DNA from: Siphonodentalium dalli
Lineage: Eukaryota > Mollusca > Scaphopoda > Gadilida > Siphonodentaliidae
Direction of reading: 5' to 3'
Assembly: GCA_032622095.1 (NCBI GenBank)
Contig: CP136068.1
Coordinates: 184,268,796 to 184,332,795, forward strand
DNA length: 64,000 nt
Under the pieces are notes generated by a model. That model was given only the letters and a program-made list of their open reading frames with translations, was not told the DNA's origin and ran no database searches. Shown here piece after piece: positions 43,915-55,464 of this stretch. Position 1 is the first letter of the stretch; the number at the start of each line of letters is the position of its first letter. The position numbers were made by a program, and so were the translations under genes.

Positions 43915-46900
43915 CGCGTGGATCTGCTCTAAATCGCATGTCGTCAGCGGAAAGTAAATAATCTACACGAATTATTAGAGTGCGTTCACACACGCTTGGG
44001 TCGGCTCTAAATCGCATACCATCAGCGGAAAGTCAATAGATCTACACGAATTATTAGGGTGCGTTCACACACGCGTGGGTTGGCTCTAAATCGCATCAGC
44101 GGAAAGTCAATTGATCTGCACGAATTATTAGGGTGCGTTCACACACGCGTGGGGCGGCTCTAAATCGCATGCCATCAGCGGAAAGTCAATAAATCTACAC
44201 GAATTATTAGGGTGCGTTCACACACGCGTGGGTCGGCTCTAAATCGCATGCCATCAGCGGAAAGTCAATAAATCTACACGAATTATTAGGGTGCGTTCAC
44301 ACACGCGTGGGTCGGCTCTAAATCGCATCAGCGGAAAGTCAATAAATCTACACGAATTATTAGGGTGCGTTCACACACGCGTGTGTCGGCTCTAAATCGC
44401 ATCAGCGGAAAGTCAATAGATCTGCACGAATTATTAGGGTGCGTCCACACACGCGTGGGTCGGCTCTAAATCGCATGCCATCAGCGGAAAGTCAATAAAT
44501 CTACACGAATTATTAGGGTGCGTTCACACACGCGTGGATCGGCTCTAAATCGCATGCCATCAGCGGAAAGTCAATAAATATACACGAATTATTAGGGTGC
44601 GTTCACACACGCGTGGGTCGGCTCTAAATCGCATGCCATCAGGGGAAAGTCAATAGATCTGCACGAATTATTAGGGTGCGTTCACACACGCGTGGGTCGG
44701 CTCTAAATCGCATGCCATCAGCGGAAAGTCAATAAATATACACGAATTATTAGGGTGCGTTCACACACGCGTGGATCGGCTCTAAATCGCATCAACGAAA
44801 AGTCAATAGATATACACGAATTATTAGGGTGCGTTCACACACGCGTGGGTCGGCTCTAAATCGCATCAGCGGAAAGTCAATAGATCTGCACGAATTATTA
44901 GGGTGCGTTCATACACGCGTGGGTCGGCTCTAAATCGCATGCCATCAACGGAAAGTCAATAAATCTACACGAATTATTAGGGTGCGTTCACACACGCGTG
45001 GGTCGGCTCTAAATCGCATCAGCGGAAAGTAAATAGATCTGCACGAATTATTAGGGTGCGTTCATACACGCGTGGGTCGGCTCTAAATCGCATGCCATCA
45101 ACGGAAAGTCAATAGATCTGCACGAATTATTAGGGTGCGTTCACACACGCGTGGGTCGGCTCTAAATCGCATGCCATCAGCGGAAAGTCAATAGATCTGC
45201 ACGAATTATTAGGGTGCGTTCACACACGCGTGGGTCGGCTCTAAATCGCATCAGCGGAAAGTCAATAGATCTGCACGAATTATTAGGGTGCGTTCACACA
45301 CGCGTGGGTCGGCTCTAAATCGCATGCCATCAGCGGAAAGTCAATAGATCTGCACGAATTATTAGGGTGCGTTCACACACGCTTGGGTCGGCTCTAAATC
45401 GCATGCCATCAGCGGAAAGTCAAAAGATCTACACGAGATATTAGGGTGCGTTCACACACGCGTGGGACGGCTCTAAATCGCATGCCATCAGCGGAAAGTC
45501 AATAGATCTGCACGAATTATTAGGGTGCGTTCACACACGCGTGCATGGGTCCGCTCTAAATCGCATCAGCGGAAAGTCAATAGATCTGCACGAATTATTA
45601 GGGTGCGTTCATACACGCGTGGGTCGGCTCTAAATCGCATGCCATCAGCGGAAAGTCAATAGATCTGCACGAATTATTAGGGTGCGTTCACACACGCGTG
45701 GGTCGGCTCTAAATCGCATGCCATCAGCGGAAAGTCAATAAATCTACACGAATTATTAGGGTGCGTTCACACACGCGTGGGTCGGCTCTAAATCGCATCA
45801 GCGGAAAGTCAATATATCTACACGAATTATTAGGGTGCGTTCACACACGCGTGCATGGGTCGGCTCTAAATCGCATCAGCGGAAAGTCAATAAATCTACA
45901 CGAATTATTAGGGTGCGTTCACACACGCGTGCATGGGTCGGCTCTAAATCGCATCAGCGGAAAGTCAATAGATCTGCACGAATTATTAGAGTGCGTTCAC
46001 ACCCGCGTGGGTCCGCTCTAAATCGCATGACATCAGCGGAAAGTCAATAGATCTACACGAATTATTAGGGTGCGTTCACACACGCGTGGGTCGGCTCTAA
46101 ATCGCATCAGCGAAAGTCAATAGATCTGCACGAATTATTAGGGTGCGTTCACACACGCGTGTGTCCGCTCTAAATCGCATGCCATCAGCGGAAAGTCAAT
46201 AGATCTACACGAATTATTAGGGTGCGTTCACACACGCTTGGGTTGGCTCTAAATCGCATACCATCAGCGGAAAGTCAATAGATCTACACGAATTATTAGG
46301 GTGCGTTCACACCCGCGTGGGTCCGCTCTAAATCGCATGCCATCAGCGGAAAGTCAATAGATCTGCACGAATTATTAGGGTGCGTTCACACACGCGTGGG
46401 TCGGCTCTAAATCGCATCAGCGGAAAGTCAATAAATTTACACGAATTATTAGGGTGCGTTCACACACGCGTGGGTCGGCTCTAAATCGCATGCCATCAGC
46501 GGAAAGTCAATAGATCTACACGAATTATTAGGGTGCGTTCACACACGCGTGGGTCGGCTCTAAATCGCATCAGCGGAAAGTCAATATAAGATCTGCACGA
46601 ATTATTAGGGTGCGTTCACACACGCGTGGGTCGGCTCTAAATCGCATGCCATCAGCGGAAAGTCAATAGATCTGCACGAATTATTAGGGTGCGTTAACAC
46701 ACGCGTGGGGCGGCTCTAAATCGCATCAGCGGAAAGTCAATAGATCTACACGAATTATTAGGGTGCGTTCACACACGCGTGGGTCGGCTCTAAATCGCAT
46801 CAGCGAAAGTCAATAGATCTGCACGAATTATTAGGGTGCGTTCACACACGCGTGGGTCGGCTCTAAATCGCATGCCAATCGCAAAGTCAATAAATCTACA

Positions 46901-48145
46901 CGAATTATTAGGGTGCGTTAACACACGCGTGGGGCGGCTCTAAATCGCATCAGCGGAAAGTCAATAGATCTACACGAATTATTAGGGTGCGTTCACACAC
47001 GCGTGGGTCGGCTCTAAATCGCATCAGCGGAAAGTCAATAGATCTACACGAATTATTAGGGTGCGTTCACACACGCTTGGGTTGGCTCTAAATCGCATAC
47101 CATCAGCGGAAAGTCAATAGATCTACACGAATTATTAGGGTGCGTTCACACCCGCGTGGGTCCGCTCTAAATCGCATGCCATCAGCGGAAAGTCAATAGA
47201 TCTGCACGAATTATTAGGGTGCGTTCACACACGCGTGGGTCGGCTCTAAATCGCATCAGCGGAAAGTCAATAAATTTACAAGAATTATTAGGGTGCGTTC
47301 ACACACGCGTGGGTCGGCTCTAAATCGCATGCCATCAGCGGAAAGTCAATAGATCTACACGAATTATTAGGGTGCGTTCTCACACGCGTGGGGTGGCTCT
47401 AAATCGCATCAGCGGAAAGTCAATAGATCTACACGAATTATTAGGGTGCGTTCACACACGCGTGGTCGGCTCTAAATCGCATCAGCGGAAAGTCAATAAA
47501 TCTACACGAATTATTAGGGTGCGTTCACACACGCGTGGGTCGGCTCTAAATCGCATCAGCGGAAAGTCAATAGATCTACACGAATTATTAGGGTGCGTTC
47601 ACACACGCGTGGGTCGGCTCTAAATCGCATCAGCGGAAAGTCAATAAATCTACACGAATTATTAGGGTGCGTTCACACACGCGTGGTCGGCTCTAAATCG
47701 CATGCCATCAGCGGAAAGTCAGTAGATCTGCACGAATTATTAGGGTGCGTTCACACACGCGTGAGTCGGCTCTAAATCGCATCAGCGGAAAGTCAATAAA
47801 TCTACACGAATTATTAGGGTGCGTTCACACACGCGTGGGTCGGTTCTAAATCGCATCATCGGCAAGTCAATAAATCTACACGAATTATTAGGGTGCGTTC
47901 ACACACGCGTGGTGGATCGGCTCTAAATCGCATGCCATCAGCGGAAAGTCAATAGATCGACACGAATTATTAGGGTGCGTTCACACACGCGTGGGTCGGC
48001 TCTAAATCGCATGCCATCAGCGGAAAATCAATAGATCTGCACGAATTATTAGGGTGCGTTCACACACGCGTGGGTCGGCTCTAAATCGCATCAGCGGAAA
48101 GTCAATAAATCTACACGAATTGTTAGAGTGCGTTCACACGCCTGG
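43915..48145 (+). repeat. 74/79-bp satellite array, about 55 monomers
   Basis: Monomer 'acgaattattagggtgcgtt' + 'cacacacgcgtgggtcggct' + 'ctaaatcgcatgccatcagc' + 'ggaaagtcaatagatctgc' is 79 bp, or 74 bp when the pentamer 'gccat' is absent. Both lengths are interspersed throughout. Rare variants recur 840 bp apart in the right part (46180-46560 against 47020-47400), showing a higher-order duplication. The monomer includes an MluI-like ACGCGT core. Small frames of 60-86 codons are artefacts. 43654-43914 to the left shows nothing recognisable. Confidence 0.97.
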
Positions 48146-48341
48146 AAAAAATTGTCAATTGACAAGGTGACACATCTGCCCGGGTCAACGAAAATCACAC
48201 CTAGCCCTCCGGAATGACAATAACTAGTCAGAATGGAGCACTGGCTGACGGACCTTTCCGTTTGTCAACATAAGTATAGTGAAAGAAATAAAGGCTTACT
48301 ACCTATCCGTCATATAATTTCCCCACATAACAAATGTATGG

Positions 48342-48545
48342 ATGTCAAAAGAAAGGGGGTGTTCTGATCGATACCCCTCCCTCACTTATTGGGGATGGGG
48401 CATGTCGCCAAAGAGGAGAAGACTTCATATAAGCCCTCGGGCTTGTTGTCTGATCCTCATTTCCATACATTATCTCTTATATGTTATATATTTATGTCAT
48501 TTGTGTATTATGTGTATTATGTTTGGATTTGGAAATAAAAATATG
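48342..48545 (+). mobile_element. Possible 3' tail of a non-LTR retrotransposon
   Basis: 'ggcatgtcgccaaagaggag' + 'aagacttcat', then 'aagccctcgggctt', a 6-bp stem with a 2-nt turn, then AT-rich sequence and 'ggaaataaaaat'. A short hairpin before an A-rich tail resembles LINE 3' ends. The 122-codon frame 48342-48710 across it has no recognised domain. No target duplication was identified. Confidence 0.3.
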
Positions 48546-48906
48546 TTTACACTAAAGGGGGTGTTATCTGCTAGGCATATTAAAGAAGATTCGAGGTTAA
48601 ATGTGATGATGACCAAGGTCCAAATTTCTCGCAGACAAATTGCTCCTCGATCTGATGACATGAATTTTGAGATGGAGGCTGGATTCTGGAGCGGTTTATT
48701 GGAATTTTGAAAATAGTTTTAGAACGTACCCCACAAAACAAGATTCATTTAATGCCAAAAGTAGAATTTAAAAATTTTTGAAAATTACTCCCAATGAGTT
48801 AAAAAGATGCCAAAATGTTTTGATAAGACCATCATCAGTTGCAGGTTGCTGACTATATGCCATACTAAGCGCATGTCACATAACGTTTTGACTCGTTTCT
48901 GCAATT

Positions 48907-48990
48907 GGTCCGCTCTAAATCGCATGCCATCAACGGAAAGTCAATAATTCTACACAAATGATTAGAGCGCGTTTACACACCTGGCAAAAC
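48907..48990 (+). repeat. Orphan monomer of the 74/79-bp satellite
   Basis: A single diverged monomer ('tccgctctaaatcgcatgcc' through 'gattagagcgcgtttacaca') 760 bp beyond the array. It ends in 'cacctggcaaaactatcaat', paralleling the array's right edge 'cgcctggaaaaaattgtcaa', so edge and orphan share more than the monomer. Confidence 0.8.
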
Positions 48991-50287
48991 TATCAATCAG
49001 AAGGCGCCATTTCTGGGAGAGGTGAAATATATTGAGGCAGATGACTAATTGTTTTACAAATGACATATTCTCTCTTGGCAGAATCCATCTAAGTTATCAC
49101 TCTCAGTAGTATTTCGGGATGTAACGTTCACGTGTGCCTTTATGTTTCTCCCGGAGAGGGAGCCTGTCTGAGATAAAAATGTGTGCCAATCAAAGGGGTC
49201 GTAGGCCCATATTATCAAAGGGGCCCCTCCGACGCCGAATAAAGACCACCGAAGGGAGCCTGTTTTCGGGAGCCTGTTTAAGCTAGTAATAAATATTTAC
49301 AAATACCAGAAAGTTAAGTGCCGAAAAGGATAAACATGGCAACCGTTTATGAAGTCATGAATCAAGCGCTAGCAACTGATGACGCTTCCGGTGTCATTTC
49401 AGCCTTTACAAAATATGGGAACTCTTTGTTAACGTTCAAAATTATCTATTTTGGCTATTCAACTTTACTTTGGTATGTACGTTCCAAATCTTTTCCAAAT
49501 TTCTGCCTCACAAATCTTGTATCATGATGGACGGGGAAACCTGTATCTGTGCAAATTGGGCAACAGAACCATAAACCACCCCATATCTTTAATATGCTTT
49601 GCAGCTACGTTCCTTTTCCATCATGATATGCACACACCCGTTTTATGCACATATATATCACATGAAAAATTATATTTATAGCGACAGAATTATCAGTCAT
49701 TTTACTATTCTATATTCTTTGTTGACTTATAGATAGCCGAGGGTTCGCCCTCGGTTACCAGTCGATCCTCATACTAGTATTTTCCTGCTAGTCCGTGTGG
49801 TCGGTGTGGTGCTATCCACCCAGTTTGTAGTTACTAGGTCTTGACATCCCCTTTGCCATTTGGCATAAACCATAAAACAAATACCAGAAAGGGATTTTAT
49901 TTTTTGCCGTAGAACAATGCCCACTCCCTGTGAACCGGTCCTGTACAGGGAGGTAGCAGTGGTTAAGCTCCTGGACGCAGGGAACATTTTGGGTAGCAAA
50001 ATGTAAGCAAATGCCACACAGAGATGGAAGAAACACGCGACGAGGACAAACTATCGAGGTAAAGCACATGTTAGCGGCCGTGTGAACTACAAAAGAACAT
50101 ATGCAGGATATTCTGCTTTTGTGTTAACATCCATTTAGATATAACGTTGACAATCCACAATTTATGTGTTCATATCCCATTTTAACACGAAAATACTGAT
50201 TATCTTCGACAAAAAATAATATATTAAAATAGGCGTCGAATGGTTCCCATATACGTGTGTTCTGAACGGCGAGAAATACGTTATTCT
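48991..50287. other. No gene recognised; stable hairpin at 49734-49757
   Basis: Frames at 49318-49527 and 49451-49681 (plus) and 49769-50069 (minus) have no domain I can name. 'tagccgagggttcgccctcg' + 'gtta' forms a ten-pair stem (one G-T wobble) closed by a TTCG loop, a very stable tetraloop if transcribed. A weak similarity, 'ctgtacaggaccggttcaca' (minus, about 49930) to 'ctgtacaggaccggggttca' at 52645, suggests a small dispersed repeat. Confidence 0.45.
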
Positions 50288-50291
50288 TTAA

Positions 50292-50764
50292 CCCTTTACC
50301 CAACCGAACGGCCCTGTGCCAATGCATTCTCTTATATATGCGAGTCGACCATAGGTCGCCTCGCATATATAAGAGAATGCATTGGCTTAACACATTCAAA
50401 ATTATAAAATTGTTAAAGAATGTAAGAAAAAATGGTAAAAAGTGTTAAAAATGCATTCTCTAAAAAATGCGAGGCGACCTATGGTCTTAACACATTCAAA
50501 ATTATAAAATTGTTAAAGAATGTAAGAAAAAATGGTAAAAAGTGTTAAAAATGCATTCTCTAAAAAATGCGAGGCGACCTATGGTCGACTCGCATATATA
50601 AGAGAATGCATTGGCACATGGCATAACTGTAACTATCACAATGTGGTCAAGGAGCCGGTTCCAATGATATCCATATCTGTATGGTTTTATTGAGACAGAC
50701 CGAAGATATTTTAGGCTGTTGAAGCTTTATTTGGCCGGTTTTGGCCGTTTTGTTGGATAAAGGG
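50292..50764 (+). mobile_element. TTAA-flanked hairpin MITE (family 2), internal duplication, 473 bp
   Basis: Ends CCCTTTACCCAACC...TGTTGGATAAAGGG with TTAA at 50288-50291 and 50765-50768. The left hairpin is intact. The spacer plus half of the right hairpin ('cttaacacattcaaaattat' through 'cgaggcgacctatggtc') is tandemly duplicated (about 50387-50485 and 50486-50585). The first duplicate's hairpin has a degraded arm ('ctctaaaaaatgcgag'). Confidence 0.92.
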
Positions 50765-50806
50765 TTAACTGCTTTTTTTTTTAAATTAAAGAAACTGTTG
50801 ACGAAT

Positions 50807-51290
50807 GGTCCTGCTCACAGTGTTTATGGATCCTGCTCACAGTGTTTATGGATCCTGCTCACAGTGTTTATGGATCCTGCTCACAGTGTTTATGGATCCT
50901 GCTCACAGTGTTTATGGATCCTGCTCACAGTGTTTATGGATCCTGCTCACAGTGTTTATGGATCCTGCTCACAGTGTTTATGGATCCTGCTCACAGTGTT
51001 TATGGATCCTGCTCACAGTGCTTATGGATCCTGCTCACAGTGCTTATGGATCCTGCTCACAGTGTTCATGGATCCTGCTCACAGTGTTTATGGATCCTGC
51101 TCACAGTGTTTATGGATACTGCTCACAGTGCTTATGGATCCTGCTCACAGTGCTTATGGATCCTGCTCACAGTGTTTATGGATCCTGCTCACAGTGCTTA
51201 TGGATCCTGCTCACAGTGTGTATGGATCCTGCTCACAGTGCTTATGGATACTGCTCGCAGTGCTTATGGATCCTGATTGCAGTGGTTGCA
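50807..51290 (+). repeat. 22-bp minisatellite, about 22 units
   Basis: Unit 'atcctgctcacagtgtttat' + 'gg', with t/c variants ('gtgctt'). Highly homogeneous, so probably recent. A 22-bp unit without stops opens all three plus frames (144, 185 and 223 codons). The 223-codon frame reaches 51476 through non-repeat sequence, but nothing in its last ~60 residues is recognisable. Confidence 0.97.
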
Positions 51291-51469
51291 ATTTATGAAA
51301 TGGTAACGACTGCAGGTGGTCTTGCGTCTAGTGAAAATTCGTACGTGTGTTATGACTATAGTATTGGTTTAAACATATTTATTGCAACAAACGTTACAAG
51401 GGATTGGGACCCAAGTTATAGAAATTCAATGGAGCCCCATTCCCAACAATATCTAAACAACTGGTTACT

Positions 51470-51553
51470 TGAGTAAAACCCATTAAATTGATAGCATACA
51501 CCGTCAGACAGTACCGTTACCACCTGCAGACAGTATCACTGACATTTTGGAAG
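51470..51553 (+). repeat. ~85-bp direct repeat, partner 51956-52043
   Basis: 'gagtaaaacccattaaattg' through 'ccacctgcagacag' and 'tttggaagcgcggg' recurs about 485 bp to the right as 'gagtaaagcccattacattg' ... 'tttggaagctcggg'. These could be ends of a small element, but they are direct rather than inverted. The rest of 51291-52753 shows no feature apart from degenerate 'atattttgcgcttaatat' repeats near 52330-52400. Confidence 0.75.
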
Positions 51554-52753
51554 CGCGGGATTTTGGCTGATGTTGTTAAGTTTTCTTGAGTGACGTCTTG
51601 GAATTATCGGTCGTTCCAAAGGCAGGTAATCTTGAGATGCAGTATCGATATAAAAAAAAGACGATAAATAGATCTACAAACAAGTACTTTGACAAGAATG
51701 AGCTATAGAAAATGGGAAAAGACCCATCGAAACTATCTGATTATTTCTATGAAATATCAACAATACACTAATATGATATTTTGCAATGCAAATACGTCTT
51801 TAATTTGCCTCATTTTGTCACCTATTTGTGTGTTTCATAATTGTTTTTTTCAAATATCGTATCGTTCGTCTGTCGGTTGTGAAACAATGCAAAATGTTTA
51901 ACATGCTAAAAAATAAACCTCACGTGATATGATTAGTAAAAGTGATCGCTATTACTCGAGTAAAGCCCATTACATTGATAGCAGACCACCGTCAGACAGT
52001 AAGTACCCTTACCACCTGCAGACAGCATAATTTGGAAGCTCGGGTCCCATGCGATCGTTAACATTGCCAATCTGCGGTCCTCGATTTTGTGATCCAGGGG
52101 GTCGTTTGGCCATCAAAAGATTAATAAATCGATTCAGTATCTGTTGAGGAATACAATTAGTGGATAATCGATGGACGATGAATGTGAAACATCTAAGTTG
52201 TTCGGTTTATTCTTCCGATAGTGAAAATGTTGGTAAAAGTCTCATTTTATCAGCCATTACGACTTATCTGTTTGTTAAAAATATAATTGGTCATCTGTGG
52301 TAACGCTTATAAGCACGCCGATTGTGATAATATTGCAATATTTTGCGCTTAATATCGAAATATTTCGCGCTTAATATTGCGACATCTTGCGCTCAAAATT
52401 GTGACATTTAAATCAAATTATTGCTACTTCTATGTCGATATTGTTTATTGCATAAATTGAGACAATGTTTCGGGTTTTACATACAAGTTATGTCCACTTA
52501 CCTCACCGTTACATCTCCATAAAAACAGTCCACATGACAGTTAATCCTTATATAATCGCGCCTTTTTCTAAATTAAGCGCGCTCATTATCGCAATAAAGG
52601 CGCGCCTCAATATACCACTTCTTCTGACTGGTACTGTACCTCGCTGTACAGGACCGGGGTTCACAGGGGGTGGTGCCCATAGGATTAATAGGATATACTG
52701 TAGTGATTATATATAACATGTATGATCTAACCCTGTTCAATATATATTCCAAT

Positions 52754-53266
52754 CCTGGTCAAGTGGTCCTGCTAATGTGCTATGATGCGGTTGGATCCTG
52801 CTGAATTGCTATGATGCGGTTAGGGCAAACTGATGCTGTTAACAAAAAGTACCGTTATATTTCTTTAATTTGACTTTTTCGAAGTGTTCGGATAAACTTA
52901 ATATATCTAGGAAAAGCTATTATGCGTAGCAAACATTCAATAACATATTTATTGCGAAATATGTTTAATACTGGTTGTATTAGCTGTTGAAAATCGACTA
53001 TAATCAAGATGGATATTCACGTCGTTTTAGAATCACCAGCGCAGGCATTGTCATATTTTTAAAAAATATATATGTTCTTGAATGTTTCATACACACACTG
53101 GTTTTTCTCTCAAATCGCTCGGATTAGCCAAACACCGCGAAAATGAAAACTTTAGGGAAAATAACGGTACTTTTTCGTAACGGCATCAGTTTGCCCTATA
53201 CCCGCATCATAGCAATTCAGCAGGACCACCAGCATCATAGCATATTAGCAGGACCACTTGACCAGG
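52754..53266. mobile_element. MITE with ~110-bp TIRs containing the 29-bp satellite unit, 513 bp
   Basis: The left end CCTGGTCAAGTGGTCCTGCT is inverted at the right ('agcaggaccacttgaccagg'). Similarity continues inward through two 29-bp units ('gctatgatgcggttggatcc', 'tgctgaattgctatgatgcg'), then 'agggcaaactgatgc' and 'aaaaagtaccgttat'. The units are the same as the monomer of the array at 17190-18085. The interior is AT-rich and non-coding. A target duplication is not obvious. Confidence 0.92.
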
Positions 53267-53522
53267 GTGTGTATTGGCGGATATATTCGCCAGCTCATTC
53301 GCGTGTATCATTCTTGAGATAACCACCGACAATTTGGCGGTAAATTCTTTGGCGCATATAGCCGTGAACTCAAGTGTGGCCCTGTGTGCCCTTACTCGAA
53401 TCCGCTTTTATTTCTAGGAAACAGATGATCAAGGAAGTTGTCATGAGCCATAAATACAGCTAACCCTCATCATGCTGATAAATGTTGGTCTATAAATTGT
53501 CATCAGTAATTAGTTTAGTTAA

Positions 53523-53915
53523 CCCTTTACCCAACAGAAGGGCCCTGTGCCAATGCATTCTCTTATATATGCGAGTCGACCATAGGTTGCCTCGCATATA
53601 TAAGAGAATGCATTGGCTTAACACATTAAAAATTATAAAATTGTTAAAGAATGTAAGAAAAAATGGTAAAAAGTGTTAAAAAAAAGATTTTTTTTAGGCC
53701 AATCCATTCTCTTATATATGCGAGGCGACCTATGGTCGACTCGCATATATAAGAGAATGAATTGGCACAGGGCATAACTGTAACCACCACAATGTGGTCA
53801 ATGAGCCGGTTCCAATGATATCCATATTTGTATGGTTTTATTGAGACAGACCGAAGATAATTTAGGCTGTTGCAGCTTTATTTGGCCGTTTTTGGCCGGT
53901 TTGTTGGGTAAAGGG
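53523..53915 (+). mobile_element. TTAA-flanked hairpin MITE (family 2), 393 bp
   Basis: Ends CCCTTTACCCAACA...TGTTGGGTAAAGGG, TTAA at 53519-53522 and 53916-53919. Two hairpins. In the second, one outer-arm base is changed on each side ('caatCcattc' and 'gaatgAattgg') at non-paired positions. Overall close to the 36565 copy, so the two probably derive from the same short-spacer master. Confidence 0.92.
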
Positions 53916-53919
53916 TTAA

Positions 53920-55338
53920 ATAAATAACTAAAAACATGCATACATAAATAAATAAACATTGTTATACATGATTTAGCACCCATATGACATCTTGCCTGGA
54001 ACATTTCTTCTATATTTACATACTGGTATATTAAATACAGATGGTTATTCGCCCATGATTGACATAAATACCGCATATGGTTGTTTCATATAATATGTAC
54101 TTGTTTTTAATTATCCAATTTCATTTACTATATTGCCAATCATTCACTTGTTTGTTTTTTTTTTCCATTATTATTCTGACCGCTATAACGATCATTCCGC
54201 CACTTAAGGTGCCGTGATTGGCAAATAAAGTATTCTATTCTGTATAATACCAGTGATACATAGAAGCGGGGGCGGTGTGTCGATCTATATATGTTGAGCC
54301 ATGTCGGAATATATTTACACGCATGGTTCGAATGATCGAAACGGGTCACAAAGTATGACATAGTATATAGTACCGGAAAGTCTCGTAACCTCATTACAAA
54401 TGTAGTGCATATTCCCTGCTGATTGAGCCCCGTCTGTAGCCGTATACCTGGAATGAATCAATTTCCAAATACATAGTCGGGCGCCTGTATTGGATTAATT
54501 TGCCTTTCGTGTAGTTTCTGAGATATATACCTTATCGGTGACAGTGAAATTTCTCAGAAAGGTTTATTTATATCATAAAAGAGTAGGATAATTATGTCTG
54601 TATGTCTGTATGTCTGTTCGGATTTTTCTACCAGACCCCTGGAACGATTTCAACCAAATTTGGTTTGGTGACTCCTGGTACAATGGCGGATGTCATAGCC
54701 GAGTTAGTTTTTCAAAATTTGATTTGAAAAATCTAATTTAAAAGAAACAAACAATTGATATTAATTTGAGCAAGGCGCTGTATCTAAACACAAAATCTAA
54801 TTTAATTTAATTAAAAACAAATATTTATTTAATTTTTTTTTTAAATAAAAATATCTAAACAATCAAAATGCACAAAGGGGCTACCGCTCAATAAAGGTGG
54901 CTCTGTCTAAGATCAAAATGTGTGCATAACACACACAGTGGTATTCATGCAGGCCCCTAATTTATGGACAAAAGGGCATTGCGGCCACTTCGACGCTGAA
55001 TATCCGCTCCCGATGCAGCTTGTTTCGGCTGGTTTTTAACATTGATCCAGAATTGTGTTCTCTTCGTGTTGTCCATATATAGACATGAACGTTATTCTGT
55101 AAAAGTAACGTTTCACACAGACAATTCCACCGCGGTCTCCCCGGCAACAGATTTACAATGGTAATGTACGGTATATGAACGCTCCAAACAAATGCATGAC
55201 ACCGAGTATGCCTAAATTGTGGATATCGGAACACCGTTCAGGCGGTGGGAGCAGGGATAGGGGTTGCGGTTGTCACCCCTCCACTATGGTCAAAATTTCC
55301 AATAAGCGAGATCACTGATAATCATCCAGCCCCGGTTT
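53920..55338. other. No gene recognised; possible retroposon tail and small repeats
   Basis: 'ggcaaataaagtattctatt' at 54219 resembles 'ggaaataaaatattctatcc' at 60204, a shared tail-like phrase. At 54594-54621 'tgtctgta' is repeated three times, followed by 'gaacgatttcaaccaaattt'. 54780-54860 is very AT-rich. Minus frames of 84-92 codons (53798-54394, 54962-55234) show no domain; the first overlaps the MITE. Confidence 0.45.
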
Positions 55339-55464
55339 CGTGGTTTAAGTGCTACAGATCAAAGTTCTGGAGCAGCATTTCCATATATGGAGCTTTTGAA
55401 TATCCATGACTTCAATATATGGAAATGCTAATCCAGAACTTTGACCTGTAGCACTTAAACCACG
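55339..55464. mobile_element. 126-bp foldback MITE
   Basis: Arms of about 53 bp: 'cgtggtttaagtgctacaga' + 'tcaaagttctgga' + 'gcatttccatatat' on the left, inverted on the right ('atatatggaaatgc', 'tccagaactttga', 'cctgtagcacttaaaccacg') around a ~20-bp loop. Only a handful of mismatches. Almost the whole element is hairpin. No clear target duplication. Confidence 0.85.

Noticed and set aside
43915-48145. CRISPR array
   Set aside because: Units are contiguous 74/79-bp tandem monomers without unique spacers, in a eukaryotic context with no cas genes.
49769-50069. Minus-strand frames of 82-85 codons as a possible gene
   Set aside because: Two overlapping frames cover the same DNA, neither shows a domain, and no splice or start context supports either.
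50741-51476. 223-codon frame through the 22-bp array
   Set aside because: All three plus frames are open through the array, and the unique tail has no recognisable motif.
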